This document shows, in pieces, positions 12,711-26,200 of a stretch of DNA of 64,000 nucleotides. A program made the position numbers and the translations under genes. Position 1 is the first letter of the stretch, and the number at the start of each line of letters is the position of its first letter. The stretch is from Nautilus pompilius (lineage: Eukaryota; Mollusca; Cephalopoda; Nautilida; Nautilidae): NCBI GenBank assembly GCA_018389105.1, contig JACATO010002730.1, forward strand, positions 2,586,501 through 2,650,500, written 5' to 3'. Below the pieces are notes generated by a model. It did not search any database, was not told the DNA's origin, and was given only the letters and a program-made list of their open reading frames with translations.

Positions 12711-14931
12711 AGCATCCACAAACGTGTCAGCTGCATTCCGTCTGAATTTTGCATTTTCCCATACTGACCTAGTCAATCGTATTGTGATAGTTTTACTTCG
12801 TTTATAGTAAACGGGAAGTTATTCGCCTATTAACATTGTCTAACAAGGTCCATGGAATATCTTATAGAGTAAAAATTTGCTTTCTACAACTTCTGTTCAT
12901 TTTGTTCGCTTCTTCGTAATTGGTTTTAATAATATATATGTAATGTCTAATTTATTTATCCATAAATTTTTGTGACTAGTTAAAATAATCCAGCACTGCC
13001 TTTGGCTTGTTTATTCTGTTCAATGTCGAAATTTTTATAGCTGTTTCCTTTCGAAAGTTTTCCGAACTTGTTTTGTTCAGTCCATTTTCTGCCTTTATAG
13101 CGATCAAAAGTAAAGTTATAGGCGTCGCTTTGGAAGTTTGACAATCGCATCATTCTATTTCGTTTTAACTCACACAAGTTTATAATTTCAGTTAGCACCG
13201 CAGATCACTAATATTGACGATGTTTCTTAGCTCTTTGTTATGCTAACGCAGAGTCCCTTATCAATTACTGTAATAAGTGTTTTTCTTTCATCTCTTCTCC
13301 AAAGAAACTGAATTTATCAAAGCGTTTGCTGAACCATCTGTTCTCTCATACTCGAAGCGTGCAATTTATGCAAGAGTTGGCATCAGTCCTTTATGCCGGT
13401 GTTGCACACGACTTGTGCATTTGTCGTAGAAAACTTAGAAATAATGCAGTGCAAATGGCTGCTTGTATCAAGATATTAATCGGTATTTGTCTTCCTTTGC
13501 TTAGATTCTGCCTGCCCAGCTGACAACATAACGTAAGTGGAAACGATGCGCCACAAAAACTGAATACTGTTTTATTATGGAGAGTAAGCAACGTACGAAG
13601 TATATAATGCTTAGTAAAGTATATTACTTTGAATACGGTAAGTTTTTGTTCATTATTCCTTATCCGGAATAACGTTCCTCTATTGTATAATTTTTTTCAT
13701 AATAGTTTGTTATCATCTACATAACACTGATATTGACCAAATATTACACATTTTTACCAAATAAAAATAGCTCTAATGAACAAACTGCAGAACAATAGAG
13801 TATAATTACTTCTTTATTGTAACTTTTCAGTCTTAATTTATCTGTAGATGGGGTATCAATCTGCGTATATTTTAACACTATAAATATTCTTTATATTATA
13901 AATGTATTTTTTTCAATAAAGATTCTGAAACTAAACATGCATTTCATTAAAACTAAATTGGATTTTTAATCACTGTATTTGCAGGTAAATAGGTATATAT
14001 ATATATATGTGTGTGTGTGTGCTTATGTTTGCAATCAAAACTTCCTGCAGTTTTATTTTAATTTATCTATTGTTTATTCACTGATTCCATAAACTATTAA
14101 ATATAATGCATATGAAACGTCATTGTGTTAGAAAATTTTCCGAAGATATTTTGATATCTTTGACTAAGCTAGATTTATTTTTTGAAAACAGGAAAGACCT
14201 CAAGCCTAGGTTTCTGATTGATTCATTGGATATCTGTCTTTTCCAGATATAATTAGCTTCATAACAGATTTCATTAATCTTTTATTTAAAACGCTCAAAA
14301 CATCTGCTTGAAACGGCGCCATCAAAATGCATAAATTGTTTTAGACTGAAAAAATGTTTAATTAATGCTTTTTTGATTTTATATGAAAGAAGCGCCATAT
14401 TTATATTTTGCATGATGCAATGATAAGAATGAACCATCTTGGAAATGAGCTATGGGCAAAGTATTTCAAAATTTGTGAAAGATACACTGAAAAAGCTATA
14501 CAAACTTTTTGAATATATTTATATGTTTGTTTTGAATAATTTTGTGAGCATTAAACATACAAATAATAGATAATAAATAAACTGAATATCAATCTTGGGT
14601 AAATACATTTCAAATTACTTGAAAGCGGAAATAATTTATCTATTTTCGAAAACCAATAAAATTTTAATATGATTTGTAGTTAACAATTGGAATAAATTAT
14701 TTTAAACAAGAAAAAGGAATATCAAGCTACAAACTTTTAACAAACGACTAAACCTTTACATCATAGATAGCGGACGTGTTATTTTGTCTTCTGTTTACTT
14801 ATTTACTTTTATAATATTTTATAAGACTCGTTTGTTTTCCTGTTAAAAATTGAGATGATACTGCAAGTGTATTGTTGAGCTTAAAACAGTAATTTGGCAG
14901 ACCAAGAAAAATCCATTTTATATCTATCCAG
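12711..14931. other. AT-rich non-coding stretch
   Basis: Contains a mixed (TA)n(TG)n microsatellite and a small perfect hairpin, TGCACA-CGACT-TGTGCA, near 13403-13419. Overlapping 65-codon frames on both strands at 13326-13591 are unrecognised. Confidence 0.5.
13994..14021. repeat. (TA)n(TG)n compound microsatellite
   Basis: About seven TA units run directly into about seven TG units. Confidence 0.9.
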
Positions 14932-15175
14932 ACAGGTTTAAATGACCTGTGCGGATCGTGTGAGCTTCACACACTGGTAGAAAAACCAGTTTCCCGCAGT
15001 GAACTGCGGTAAGTTTTGTCGTTGATGAAGCCGAGAGTCCGATGCCTGACAAGCAACTGAAAGCTTTCTGTACGTCCTTCACAATAAAATCGTTCAGAAT
15101 CCTAATTACGTACTAAACGGGAATGCTTCGCTACTGTGTAATCTAGCGAAGGAAACTGAATGCACCAGTGCATTC
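14932..15175. other. Cluster of perfect short hairpins, unknown function
   Basis: Four perfect stems follow one another within 78 bases: ACAGGT/ACCTGT (14932-14950), GTGTGA/TCACAC (14958-14972), ACTGGT/ACCAGT (14973-14990, no gap from the previous one) and CCGCAGT/ACTGCGG (14994-15009). Further on come a 10-bp palindrome GAAAGCTTTC (15059-15068), an 8-bp stem CTTCGCTA/TAGCGAAG with a 10-base loop (15126-15151) and an 8-bp stem GAATGCAC/GTGCATTC with a 2-base loop (15158-15175). The interval is richer in G+C than its surroundings. A structured transcript, a transposon end or a binding-site cluster are all possible. I cannot match it to a known RNA family. Confidence 0.5.
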
Positions 15176-15380
15176 TAATGTGACGGTGGTAGAGATCATG
15201 TTTGCAGAAGAACCGTGTTCGCTCGCAAACGAATCGCTCTTGGTTACCAACAATCAAAGTAGTCAGTTTTTCGCATTTGTGTCAAAATAATATTTTGTCT
15301 TATAAGGCGGAAACAAGACGTAGGCAAATAAATTGTGGACGGTCTGTGATACTCTCAAAGGAAGCTAACTTATTCTAAAG

Positions 15381-15794
15381 GTGTTTGAAATGGCTATACG
15401 TAAATTACTATTCTACTATTTCCTTAAAAGATTTTATCCAATTTTTTTTACTATATTGGTAATATTTTTTTTGAAAAATTTAATCGGTTTCCTTATCTTC
15501 GTTTCTTCACACTTTAATGATAATGCATTATTTTGGACACAGTCAGCTTTATTATGCAAATATTGTTATTCTGAAAATACAAATGTTGAAGTATATAGAG
15601 AAGAGAAACGTTATAAGTATTGTCTGTTGCCTTCCATCATTTCATGGTCCCAGTACGTTGTAGCGCATCTACATATCTTAATGGTACCAATGTTCTTTAC
15701 AGACTCTCTTATGGACCTAAATAAAGACAAATCTAAAATTAGTAAAACAATAAAGGCACAATCCTACAAATTCAGAAGGCCAGGATATTACTGA
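15381..15794 (+). other. Longest non-repetitive open frame (137 codons), hydrophobic, unrecognised
   Basis: The frame starts ATG at 15381 (MFEMAIRKLL) and ends TGA. Residues about 8-42 form one or two hydrophobic segments rich in Phe, Ile and Leu that could span a membrane. The remainder is Lys-rich and polar. Its composition mirrors AT-rich DNA, it has no motif I know, and about one open run this long is expected in 64 kb at this composition. It lies 200 bases after the hairpin cluster, so it is worth a transcript check, but I would not call it a gene. Confidence 0.12.
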
Positions 15795-18700
15795 TTGACT
15801 TCTAAGAAGACCTCACAGAATTACTAAGATACACGTAATTTTCAGTAAAAACTGACGTTACTCTAAACACAGAAAGATGCATACATACATATATTCCACA
15901 CATTTCTTTTAAGTCAGAAAATTTTCTTTCATTTCACTTTTGGAATGGAAAAAAAGAGGTATCATTATGAAATTGAAATGTGTAGAATTTAAATCAAGGG
16001 AAGAATATTTAAAATCTACATAGACAACTTAATAGTTCATAAAAGAAAGAAATAAAACAAATAAAGTGACATTTAATATTCTGTCATATTTAACATTATT
16101 TATATATCGTGTAAACATTATGTGGTTATTTGTATAAATCGTTAAAGATAAAGTAAAGATGTATATTATCTGAAATAATTTTAACGCTCAAAAAAAATCT
16201 GTAAAATTTTGTATCATGAAATATCATTGGTGTAGGGAAAAAAATCACAAAGAAAAAAATATCTGAAAGAAAATTCAGCGGAGAGCATCTATGCAAACAT
16301 AAAGTGTTAAATTACTATAATTATTTCGTTCATAGCTTTTTGTGAATAATTTTTTTTTTTAATATCTTTGTGCACTAATTTGTTAACAAACTGATCTAGT
16401 AATTTCAGTAGAGTTCTTAAAAGTCCATTAGATATGATTCAGTCTTGCACTCACAAAATGTCTATATGCTTGCATTAGTGCTATAATTAAATCTCTCATG
16501 TGTCTAGTTTATTAGAATAAAATTACTCCTTTTTTTTCTTTTTCGTTGACTGACTTCTTCAACACTGTCAATAAGATTTCGGTTCTTCTCTGAACAAAAA
16601 ATCAGGTTAATTAATCTCCTCAGTAGCATACTTTGCCAATATACTGGGCAGTGAAATGAACAGTCGATTCAGCCAGCCGCGAGGCACAATCGAAGCCTGT
16701 ATATTCTTGGTTTTAACCCTAGTTATTTAACTTTTGTTTTCTCTACATTTAAGTCATTTTAAAGGCAACTAATATAATGCGCTTTTACTGATTGTGGTTA
16801 CTTGTTATGATGTTGAAACAGATTTTTGTTTACAATTTAAAACAGAGATGCCTTTGTTCTTTCATGTTTTTTTATCTCAGTTATTTTTTAACTTACTGTT
16901 TCATCATACATTTTAAGAAAAGACTTATAAATATTTTGAAAATACATGCATTATACGTAATTTATTTTTTTTATCAAAAAGTAATACACAATTTACAATT
17001 ACTGTTAAATCATTTGTTTCGGATATTTTATTCTGAATTTGCGTATTTAATTGGGTATTTTTTATTGATTTATATCGATAATTACATTTATAAATAAATT
17101 AAAACTGCGTTTACCTGAATTAATCTGCAATTATGGCTGTGTTATTTCATATATGTTACATAAGAAGCGGAAACTAATTATAAAAAATTTTGGTTTATTG
17201 CAAGAAATTTAATCGTTTTTACCAATCCAATACAAATTAATGCTGATCAAATCGATTTTTAGACTGCTTTTATATCATATTTATCACATACGCTTATTTA
17301 TGATTTTTGTTTCATACCCTGATAATACTTTAGACATTTTATATTTGTAGTCTCTATAAAACTTAATTAAATCAGTTTTAAAAATGTCAGTTCTCACGCA
17401 CATAAATCTTAAATCATTTTCAATATGTGACGTCTTTAGCAAAAGGTTATACGTTAAGACGACAGGCTAAAATTCTAACGATATTGGTTAAAGAGATTAC
17501 CATCATAACGTTCGCACGAACTGCTAACATAAATCTTTAGCCTGTTTCTTCATGTTATTTTCATTTGTTTAGCATATTCTGATTACTTAAATCCTGAAAA
17601 TGTTATATAATGTTTCTGATAGATTTGTTTAAAGATGTATTTCTTTCGTATAGATTCCATGTCTTCAAAAGATAGTAAAGTTGTGTAAAAAAAAAAAACT
17701 TATAAAATTTAAGTAAACATTTACTTTATTACTATTATTCAGATTATTTGTCTGCTTTTAGTTATATAGGTTTAAAAGTATATCTAAAATGTATACCTTG
17801 TCAATTGTTAGCCCTATAATACCGGTAATTAAAAATTGTATGTGAAAAATCATAATGTTTGAATAGATTTTTTAAAACTTTAGAAGACATTATACCTCTT
17901 GTTTAGCTGGCGATTCCAATATTTAGTAAATTAGCTTTTTTATAATTTATAAATTCCAAGAAAAGAAAACGAAGCATTACCGGTGATTTGGAACATAGCA
18001 GCGACAGATTCCTGAAAACTTAATTAAATTTTGTTATTCTTAAAGAATTAAAACTACCTTTCGCTCTAAAATTTCAAAGTTCGAAAAATAATAGTTTGTA
18101 TTATTAATTATTATTGCCAGCTCTAATTAAGTATCTACAGGTTAATCATCGTTAAACAAAATATTTTTGGATGTAACTAAAGCGCAAAAAAAACTAAAAT
18201 AAAATCATATAAATAAAAAGCATAAAACCTACTGGGTATCACTATCTTAAAACGTGAGTCATTACAGTGTTAGTTTGCTAACTAAACGGCAATGTGAGTT
18301 ATATGTTGTTGCTTTGTTTTAACTTCATTTATTGATCTTCGCAGCTGCTGAGATTCGGTGACAACTCATATTTCTATCTGACAGGATATGTCTTTTGAAG
18401 CAGGGTGCCTTCCCAACAAGGTTAAAGAAGTGATCTCGTGTTTGGTAGATCGGGTTCTTTTGATTGGTCTAAACATGTTGAAGGCTTTCTTTACACGGCG
18501 ACATCACATATCGATTGTGTAGCGTTTCTTTGGAAATCTAAAATTTTACTTTTGTTTATCTCAATGGCTTTGGTGGCGCCACTGAAATACAATGACAAAT
18601 ACTGACAGAAGCCAATCGTTTACCTATCCTTTCCAGTTTGTGCATTTTAGCAAAATATCTGTTTATTTCTATATTCAAACAAATCTTACGCAAAGATTCT

Positions 18701-19362
18701 TTACTACCTCAGTTATCAGATTTTGTACTGTATTTATAAATACATGTGTCAGGTGTCTATCAAGAGCATTTGTTTGACTACATATTTCATGTTTACCTTT
18801 GAATGTAAAAAAAAACAACAATTGAACACATTTAAATTTATCGATTTAAATAAGTTTGATGTCAAATTCTATTTTCGGTCATATGATTAACGGCCAAGTT
18901 GTTCCTACCATTTATCGTTGCCTCTCTATAATTAGTAATATTTTAACTGGAATTTAGCAAAGGATTCCCAGTCCTCCGTTTCACTGTTTTCAGTTGTATA
19001 TTTTTTTCTTCTGGTTTTCTACGGTATTGGTTAGTTTTTAATAATTTTGCTTTATCAACTTTGCCTCTAAATCATATCTATTATCAGTGTTTTTAATGCC
19101 ATGACTTACAACCTCCAAAAAGTCAGTTTTAAAGATAATAGAGAAAGCGCATTGTTTTAGTTTATTTATTTTAAATTTTAATTTTTAATGAAAACAGACT
19201 CAGATATCTTACTCGGAAGAACATTACAATTTCTGCAAAATGACAAGCCATGCTTCTTGTAAATATAATTCCCGTCAATAATTGTGGCGCTTAATTTTAT
19301 TACACTGTTATTTTGTTGTGTAAAACGAAAAATAGACACTCATCAGCGTGAAATTCTTTATG
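15795..19362. other. AT-rich non-coding stretch
   Basis: No gene recognised. The 101-codon frame at 16792-17097 is almost all hydrophobic and aromatic residues, as expected from AT-rich DNA. The patch 18240-18600 is slightly richer in G+C with no recognisable content. Confidence 0.5.
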
Positions 19363-20060
19363 TTAGTACTTTGTTAAGCTTCCCTTTGCAGTGAAAAAAG
19401 CTTCTATCTGGTCTACCGATTAATGAATAAGAATTCGTATCATGGTCTTGTCTAAGGTTGCCTATATTAGACTGAGAACGTTATTCAATTGGTTAATTGG
19501 AAGGCGTGGACCGGTTGGTCGCACGTTATAATTCATATGCTACAGATGGTTCTCGATGAAATTCATATCAAGGATTTGAGATGGTCAGAAAACCAGGAAT
19601 ATTTTTATTTCTTTACCTTAGTGAATTGCAACCAGGGATGTTTTATGTAACACCATATTCAGGAAGAATATAATCTCTATTTTCCTTATTGATAAAAACG
19701 TAACAGATGTCTTTTTTAAAATGCCAATATATCCTGAAGCATTTAGATTTCCTTCGAAAAACAAACAATTATCTTTCTTCTATGCTAGATTACTGCCCAC
19801 ACGTTGACACTCCCGCGACATTTAACCTGGAGGAATTTGGCTAAGTGTCTTCGCTAGTCCTTTTTAAACCTAGATGCGATTTCCAGGATTTGGACTCATT
19901 GGAAAAGTATGCCTGTCGTCTCCATATTATTGTTTTACCAAACGTATTCTCTGTCCTCACCTCTTGAAAAGTTTTATTTATATTGGAAAAAAGGATCTTT
20001 ATGTTCTACAAACTATTTGTAGCAAACTCGACGCAGCTGAGGTTCGAACATTGATTGGCT
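19363..20060 (-). pseudogene. Ancient Tc1-type transposase relic
   Basis: This is recognised only by reading motifs across frames on the minus strand. Near 19889-19909 the frame reads YFSNESK, matching the family's FSDES box with the first catalytic Asp changed to Asn (codon 19898-19900). Further along GSVNVWAVI fits the family GSVMVW box. Then PSQILDMNFIEN (Glu at 19552-19554) matches PxxSPDxNPIEN, followed by NVRPTGPRLPINQLNNVL. The frame ends AFFTAKGSLTKY and TAA at 19363-19365, the classic Tc1 C-terminus. Many stops and shifts interrupt it, and the N-terminal third is unclear, so the upstream limit is approximate. The short plus-strand frame at 19874-20068 overlaps it and is not a gene. 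No terminal repeats were found. Confidence 0.8.
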
Positions 20061-20217
20061 CTTCATGATTGTTAGTGAGGGCACATTATAATGGTATGGT
20101 GCTATGATCGCAGTTTATAAGACTGCTTTTTCTGTAGTAGTGATATTCAATTCGGCTAAGTTTGAAATTCTAGTGGCTAAAGTTGCACGAAAAATATAAA
20201 AATTTTTTGGTAAGCTG

Positions 20218-20234
20218 TTTTTTTTTTTTTTTTT
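20218..20234. repeat. Poly(T) run
   Basis: About 17 consecutive T. Could be the reverse of a poly(A) tail, but no retroposon body was recognised next to it. Confidence 0.9.
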
Positions 20235-23200
20235 ACTCTGGCCATATTCCGAACAGTATATATCATGACTTAAGACAAACGATAAAATCTACCGGCACTC
20301 ATTCTTTTTCTCATGGTATTGGTAGATATTTGTTGTCCTCCTAATCTGAGTTTAAATATATATCTATACACATAATACAATCGTTAATATGTAATAAAGA
20401 TACATTCATTTATGGAAATGTCCAGATGAATATGGATGTACTAACGTAGTTAAAATAAATGATTATTAAAGAAAAAGTATAATTAACGTAAACTGAATTA
20501 TAATATCTAATTTGATTTGATTTTTTAGTTTTATTAGTGAATGGACTTTATCTTGTTTACGTTTGTTATAATCTAAATGAAAGCCCTTATTAAAATTACG
20601 AAACGACCCTTTAAATGGAAAATATGACATTCAAACTGCGATGTAAAAATTAGATCTAATCTTATTTGGCGTAATTCGCTGAGGCTAAATTATTATCAAT
20701 GAGAGTATTAAATGGTACACTACAAAGAAAAAATTAACCAATTGTTGTTGCCATGCGAAGACCTTTTTTTCCGAAAATTTTTACTTTAAAAAGAGGTTAG
20801 CCTCGAGTAATTTTGAAAGAGAAAAATATATATATTGACTTATAAATACCAATTTGAAGTTCCTGCTAGCAATGTGTTATCAAAATTTCTAGCAAACCAT
20901 GTACAAAATTACGTAGAATAGGCTTTATTTGCTAAGAATAAGATAATTGGCATCAAATTTCTTAATAATAATAAATTCACTGATCCTTTGATTGAAAATC
21001 AAAGTTATCAATGTCAGAATAAACTATTTAATTAATTTAATTTTGGCTTACATAAGTATAACGCTTGTGCATATAATTTCCATATTAAGTTGAATGCATA
21101 ATTGGAATATTCTATATAAATAAGTTTCATATTCTAACTAAAAATATGCATCTTTGTTTAACCTATTTTTCCAGTTAACTATAAATATTTTATAAAATCA
21201 CCAAGACAAACGTGGTTAATTTAAAACAATAACAAGAATCCTTCAAATATTAGTATTTGTGAAAATAACTTTTATAAATGCCAGTATTTACTGTTATTTT
21301 AAATCATATTATTGTATTAGTATGCAATAGCTTCAAATTATTAGGCTTTATAATTAACATAAAGGTAGTACTACTATTATTACTGTTGGTATCACTGCTA
21401 TTCGTCATCTTTCGCTTCCCTAGTTACCGAGATAGCGAATTCCTACTGTGGTTAGAAAGTTAGGAATCGTGGGTTTACATACTGATTGGGTTGCACACCA
21501 CTTCATAGCTAAAGCCTCTAATAGAACTCTTAATTTTCAGATGTGCGAGAAAGATGAAATGGCCGGAAGAAACCCACGTGATCGGCTGAAAAATAAAAAA
21601 AGCTAGCTAGGGATGTACCTTACCAAACTGAGTCGGTTCCAAGTTTGGCAGTCCAGTAGGCTAACCACCGGACCAAAACAACACCTAGCTTTAATTTCAT
21701 TGTCAAAATTAATACTACAAGTACTATTACTGCAAATGCAAATTGTTTTAATATTGCCTACTACAATTTGGATTACATTAATACTACTACCGCAACGATC
21801 TGTCATTCTTTTCATTACATTTCTTTACTTCAAGAAATAATGGTAATAACAATACACATAAATTATTGGTTTAATGATATCTAATAAGTATACGAGATAC
21901 TCCATATAAACTTTAAAAATACTAACATTTCAATTCTAATTTTTTTTATTATTTTCTATTTTTTTGAAAATGAACCATCATTAAATAAATAATTATTGTT
22001 TTATTTGAAGACAAAAAAGGAGATTATTAAGAATTAATTAGTAGACTACTGATAATAATACTACATTTCTGTGTTTCCCTTGCTGTTTTTGCTTTACTGT
22101 CGTCACTAGGTGCTCTGTGTGTATTTGACACACGGTTTCGATCAATACATTATTAATATGTTTGAGTACAACAAATGTCATGAAAAAAATTGTGTTGGAT
22201 CTTTATTTATTACCAACTTTCCTTGTACACAGTTACTAGAATGACAATGTAGGTAATTGAACTCAGTAAAATGGCTGCTTAAAATAATTCAAATGGATTA
22301 GCTATTTTCCGTTATAATACAAACTGAGACACGATTCTTCAAATGGATGTGGTGCGTTGAATGGTGTAAGAACAAATAATATAACAGAAAGTGTTTAATT
22401 TGATTTATAAGCCCGAAGATTATCAACTTTCTGATTAAATGGTTATTTTCCGCTAATAAAATGCACAAATATTAAAACCAAACGCAAAGACTGCCTAACC
22501 AGCCGTAAAATGTACCAGAGGGTGCGCGTATACGGTTATTGACTGTAATTACATGGAAGCTATAACATAAAGATTATTCCGTAAATATATTATAATTTTT
22601 TTTAAATATTTTTATTATAACATTGGGGAAAACAGCAGTAAATCAAATGTGAGATAAAAATCTAGTATCCATGCATCATATATTTTTGAAGCTATTAATT
22701 TGCACATTTGAATTTTGTACTTTTATGAGGTTTTATTTTCTTTAGTGAAAAAATTGAAAATTAGCGTACGTTTCAGAGGGTAACTATGTGCAGTGATGAT
22801 ATTTTCTTTGTATATTATATAGCTCATGCATGACACATTTTAGTTCTATCTCTCTAATGTTTCTAATAAAATGAAAATTTAAACAACTTGCGATGAGATG
22901 CCTTTAGCTAGTGGAAAATATTATCAGCATAATTGAAGAACGTAAGGCGTTTGCAATGCTTCTCTTTTCCTAATATAAAATATAATTAATCTTAAAGGTT
23001 TCTGTTTGTTCATTTACTACTTGATGTTTGTCATGTCTCACTGATTAAAATGCTTAAATACGCTGACAAGCAAACAGAAATATCAAGCAGAGTTATTAGA
23101 TTACTGCTTTCTTTAAAATGTTATTGATTTTTAGTATAAAAATTAAGGATCAGCACTGTCATGTAGACAAATCGAAATAGAAAGGCACTACTTCATGAGA

Positions 23201-26200
23201 TCTCTTGAAATGCCATTTAAACTGCCTTTCAACCTCCAGCATTCATATTAATGGGATATAAACAGGATAGATTTAGCTATAAGTATATCTATTAGATAAG
23301 GGTCCAACATTTGTTTGGCTAAGCAAATTAAGTCACTCTTCCGTTCCTGTTTGTCGCCACGTTGAATGAAAATATTTTCGTTTGAGATTAGCATGTTGCC
23401 GCAAAATCTTGACCTGTAGAATTTCATTTTACTCCACGCTTGCTAAAACCACCGCCAGTCAGTTGCTGAATTGGAATCTTCCAATGCCCTGCTAAATTAT
23501 AATTTATGCAATGTGCATCAAACCTGAACGTTATAGCTGTATGCCGGATTTCAAAAGAGTCAAATAATTTGAATGATTTGTTCGAGCTGTGCTATTCTGT
23601 TTTAAACTTTTCATTAGATGCATTCAACCCGTGACGTTATATAATGTTGCATAAATAAATGTCGCAACAAAATCATACGTACTTCTTAAACAGTAAATCA
23701 GAAATATACTTCAGAAATTGTCAGCTTCAGATTATTAAGAATATTTATCTGCACATTTTACAATAAGTATCCAAATACATTTTGCGAAAACACGTCATAG
23801 CGCGCAAAAACACAGAAATGAACTGCATATTGACAAACTTTAATGCAATAACATTTCCATTACTATCGAATTTGTCTAAATACCGAAAATATTCAATCTC
23901 ATGTCTTCATTCAATTTGCCGGCGAACAGTCTCCTAACAGCCGTCTGAAGGCCTTGGCCGCTAAATCGGGATGTAACTTACTTCTTGTAAACACAATATT
24001 AGATTACAAACAGATACAGTCTACCAAAGCCCTGAGATTGGTAGAATGTAACAAATTTCTTTGACAAATGCTGAACTGCACATTTGTTCACCTTTTCCTT
24101 ATTTGTAGACAATCTCTCAATACATACTTTCAATTTTTGTGGGAAATTATTGCTGTGAGATAAGCAATTAGATTAGGGGTAATTGAAACACGTCTTTTGC
24201 GAGATAGGAAAAAAATACAGTAATCAATAATCGCATTTTCTACAAAATGTACGTTTACATCAGCCGTCCAAATATTTTTTATTTTTATATTTTATTTTTC
24301 TTTTCCTGTGCACATTTCCTTATGAGACACTTTTGCACAAAATGAATTCTTAACTATCCTCATTCATTAATATGAAGACTAATGGTATTAGTATTTTTTC
24401 TTGATACGATGTACGTCAAGGGTATAGAATTTTATATTGTCAAATATGTTGAGAAAGTATAGAGAGAGTACATAATTTTTGCATCGCTTTTTATTAGTTG
24501 TGAAAAAGTTCCAACGGTATATAGTACAAAACGGTTGATCGAATACTGCATGTGACGATCAGGAACAGCTGAAGCTAATTGTAGAAGCAAAATAAAAGAC
24601 AATAATATTGAGAAAACATCCATTGCAATTAACTTCATTGTATTTCCAAATTAATTCTTAATTCTATAACACGTTGGCGTCAGGAAAATGTTTCGCCAAA
24701 ACATAGGTTCATTAATTAGTTAAATAACAAATAGATAATTGATTAAAAATGACTGAGCCAGCCTTTTAATTTAAGCATTCACTTTGAACTTTCATTACCG
24801 ATAACCTACCGTTCACATTTCAAAAAATTTTTGCTGCCTAATGCCAAACATTCTTCCCTTACCCTTCTAAATAGTTTTAAAGTATCTCGTGGAATTTCAG
24901 ACATTTTAACCATAACACAACAAAATATTATTTGAAAACATTAATGGAAGGTAGTGCTAACTATCTCTGTTAATATTTGGTATAAGTAAATATCATATTT
25001 TTCTTAAACAGAAACCGCCTCTTAAACTTAGAATAACTCCCAATGCATTTTGATCTGGCTCCATTGATAGCATTACTAATCATTAGTAATAAAATTATAT
25101 TAAAATAATTTATTATTTATGTTTTGATAATTTGGAGACTCAAATCTGTCAGTTTTGATATCTTTAAAATGGAAATATAAATATCTGTTTTTTAAAACGT
25201 TATACACCAGAACAACGTCCACAGCTATAATAAACAGATATTCAGCCTAAATATAGTTCTGACGAAAACGAAATTCTTTGTAGTTTTCTTTACAAGGAAG
25301 AGTTTCTCATACAAGTTTGAAAAGGGTGGAAAACTTATATTACTAAAATTATCTTAAAAACCATGATGTTAACCATATTTTTCTTTTCCTATTAAATCAA
25401 CCATATTTGCTTATTAACAGATTTTCTGTTTATTTAAGCATTATTTATATTTAATAAATGTGCTTTAAAGCTAAAAAATGAGGTATGAAATACATGATTC
25501 TCTATTTCCATTGACTTACTGTGTACTGTACATGAAATATAATTTATCATTTGCTAAAATTTATTTTTATACATGCGATATTTACAAGAATGAAAATTAA
25601 AATTAAAAAAAAAAACAAAGAACAAATAATGGCGGTCTCCCTTTGCTTTACTTCTGAAGAATCTTTCATAAATAGTAAGAACATTAATAAATAAAATTTT
25701 GTAAAATAATTATCTATTTCTGCCAGATGATTGCTTATCGCCGCCATTAAAATTCTAGATCTTTTGAGACGTCTCCCACTGCACATTTTATTTTGAAATT
25801 GAATGAAGCTCTATATGGCAGGCGATAGCGTCATTGGGAAGATTGATGCACCGGAATATTGATTGTCTTGGCGCTATTAATTTTTTTATAGAATTGTTTC
25901 TCCTCTGAATTTCTGAAATTGTGTTAAACATATACGAGAACCATTATAGGTTGTAATTGTCAGTCAATAATGCAAATGGATAAAAATAGCTGCTTACGTT
26001 TAAATAGCATAAAAATGTTATCATCGTTATAAGGAAGCGTGTGCACTAATCATCACGTTGCTCATGATCGAAACATATCACTCGATAAAGCAAACTATGC
26101 GAATTTCTCTGCGAACCCTTCCATATAATCTATAATTATATCACTACCGATTAGACAGTGTCTTTGCAGAGACAGTATCTATGCTGTCTGAACCTGCTGT

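Noticed and set aside
16792..17097. 101-codon frame with apparent membrane segments
   Set aside because: Composition is just AT-rich DNA read as Phe, Ile, Leu and Tyr. Length is within chance for this window.
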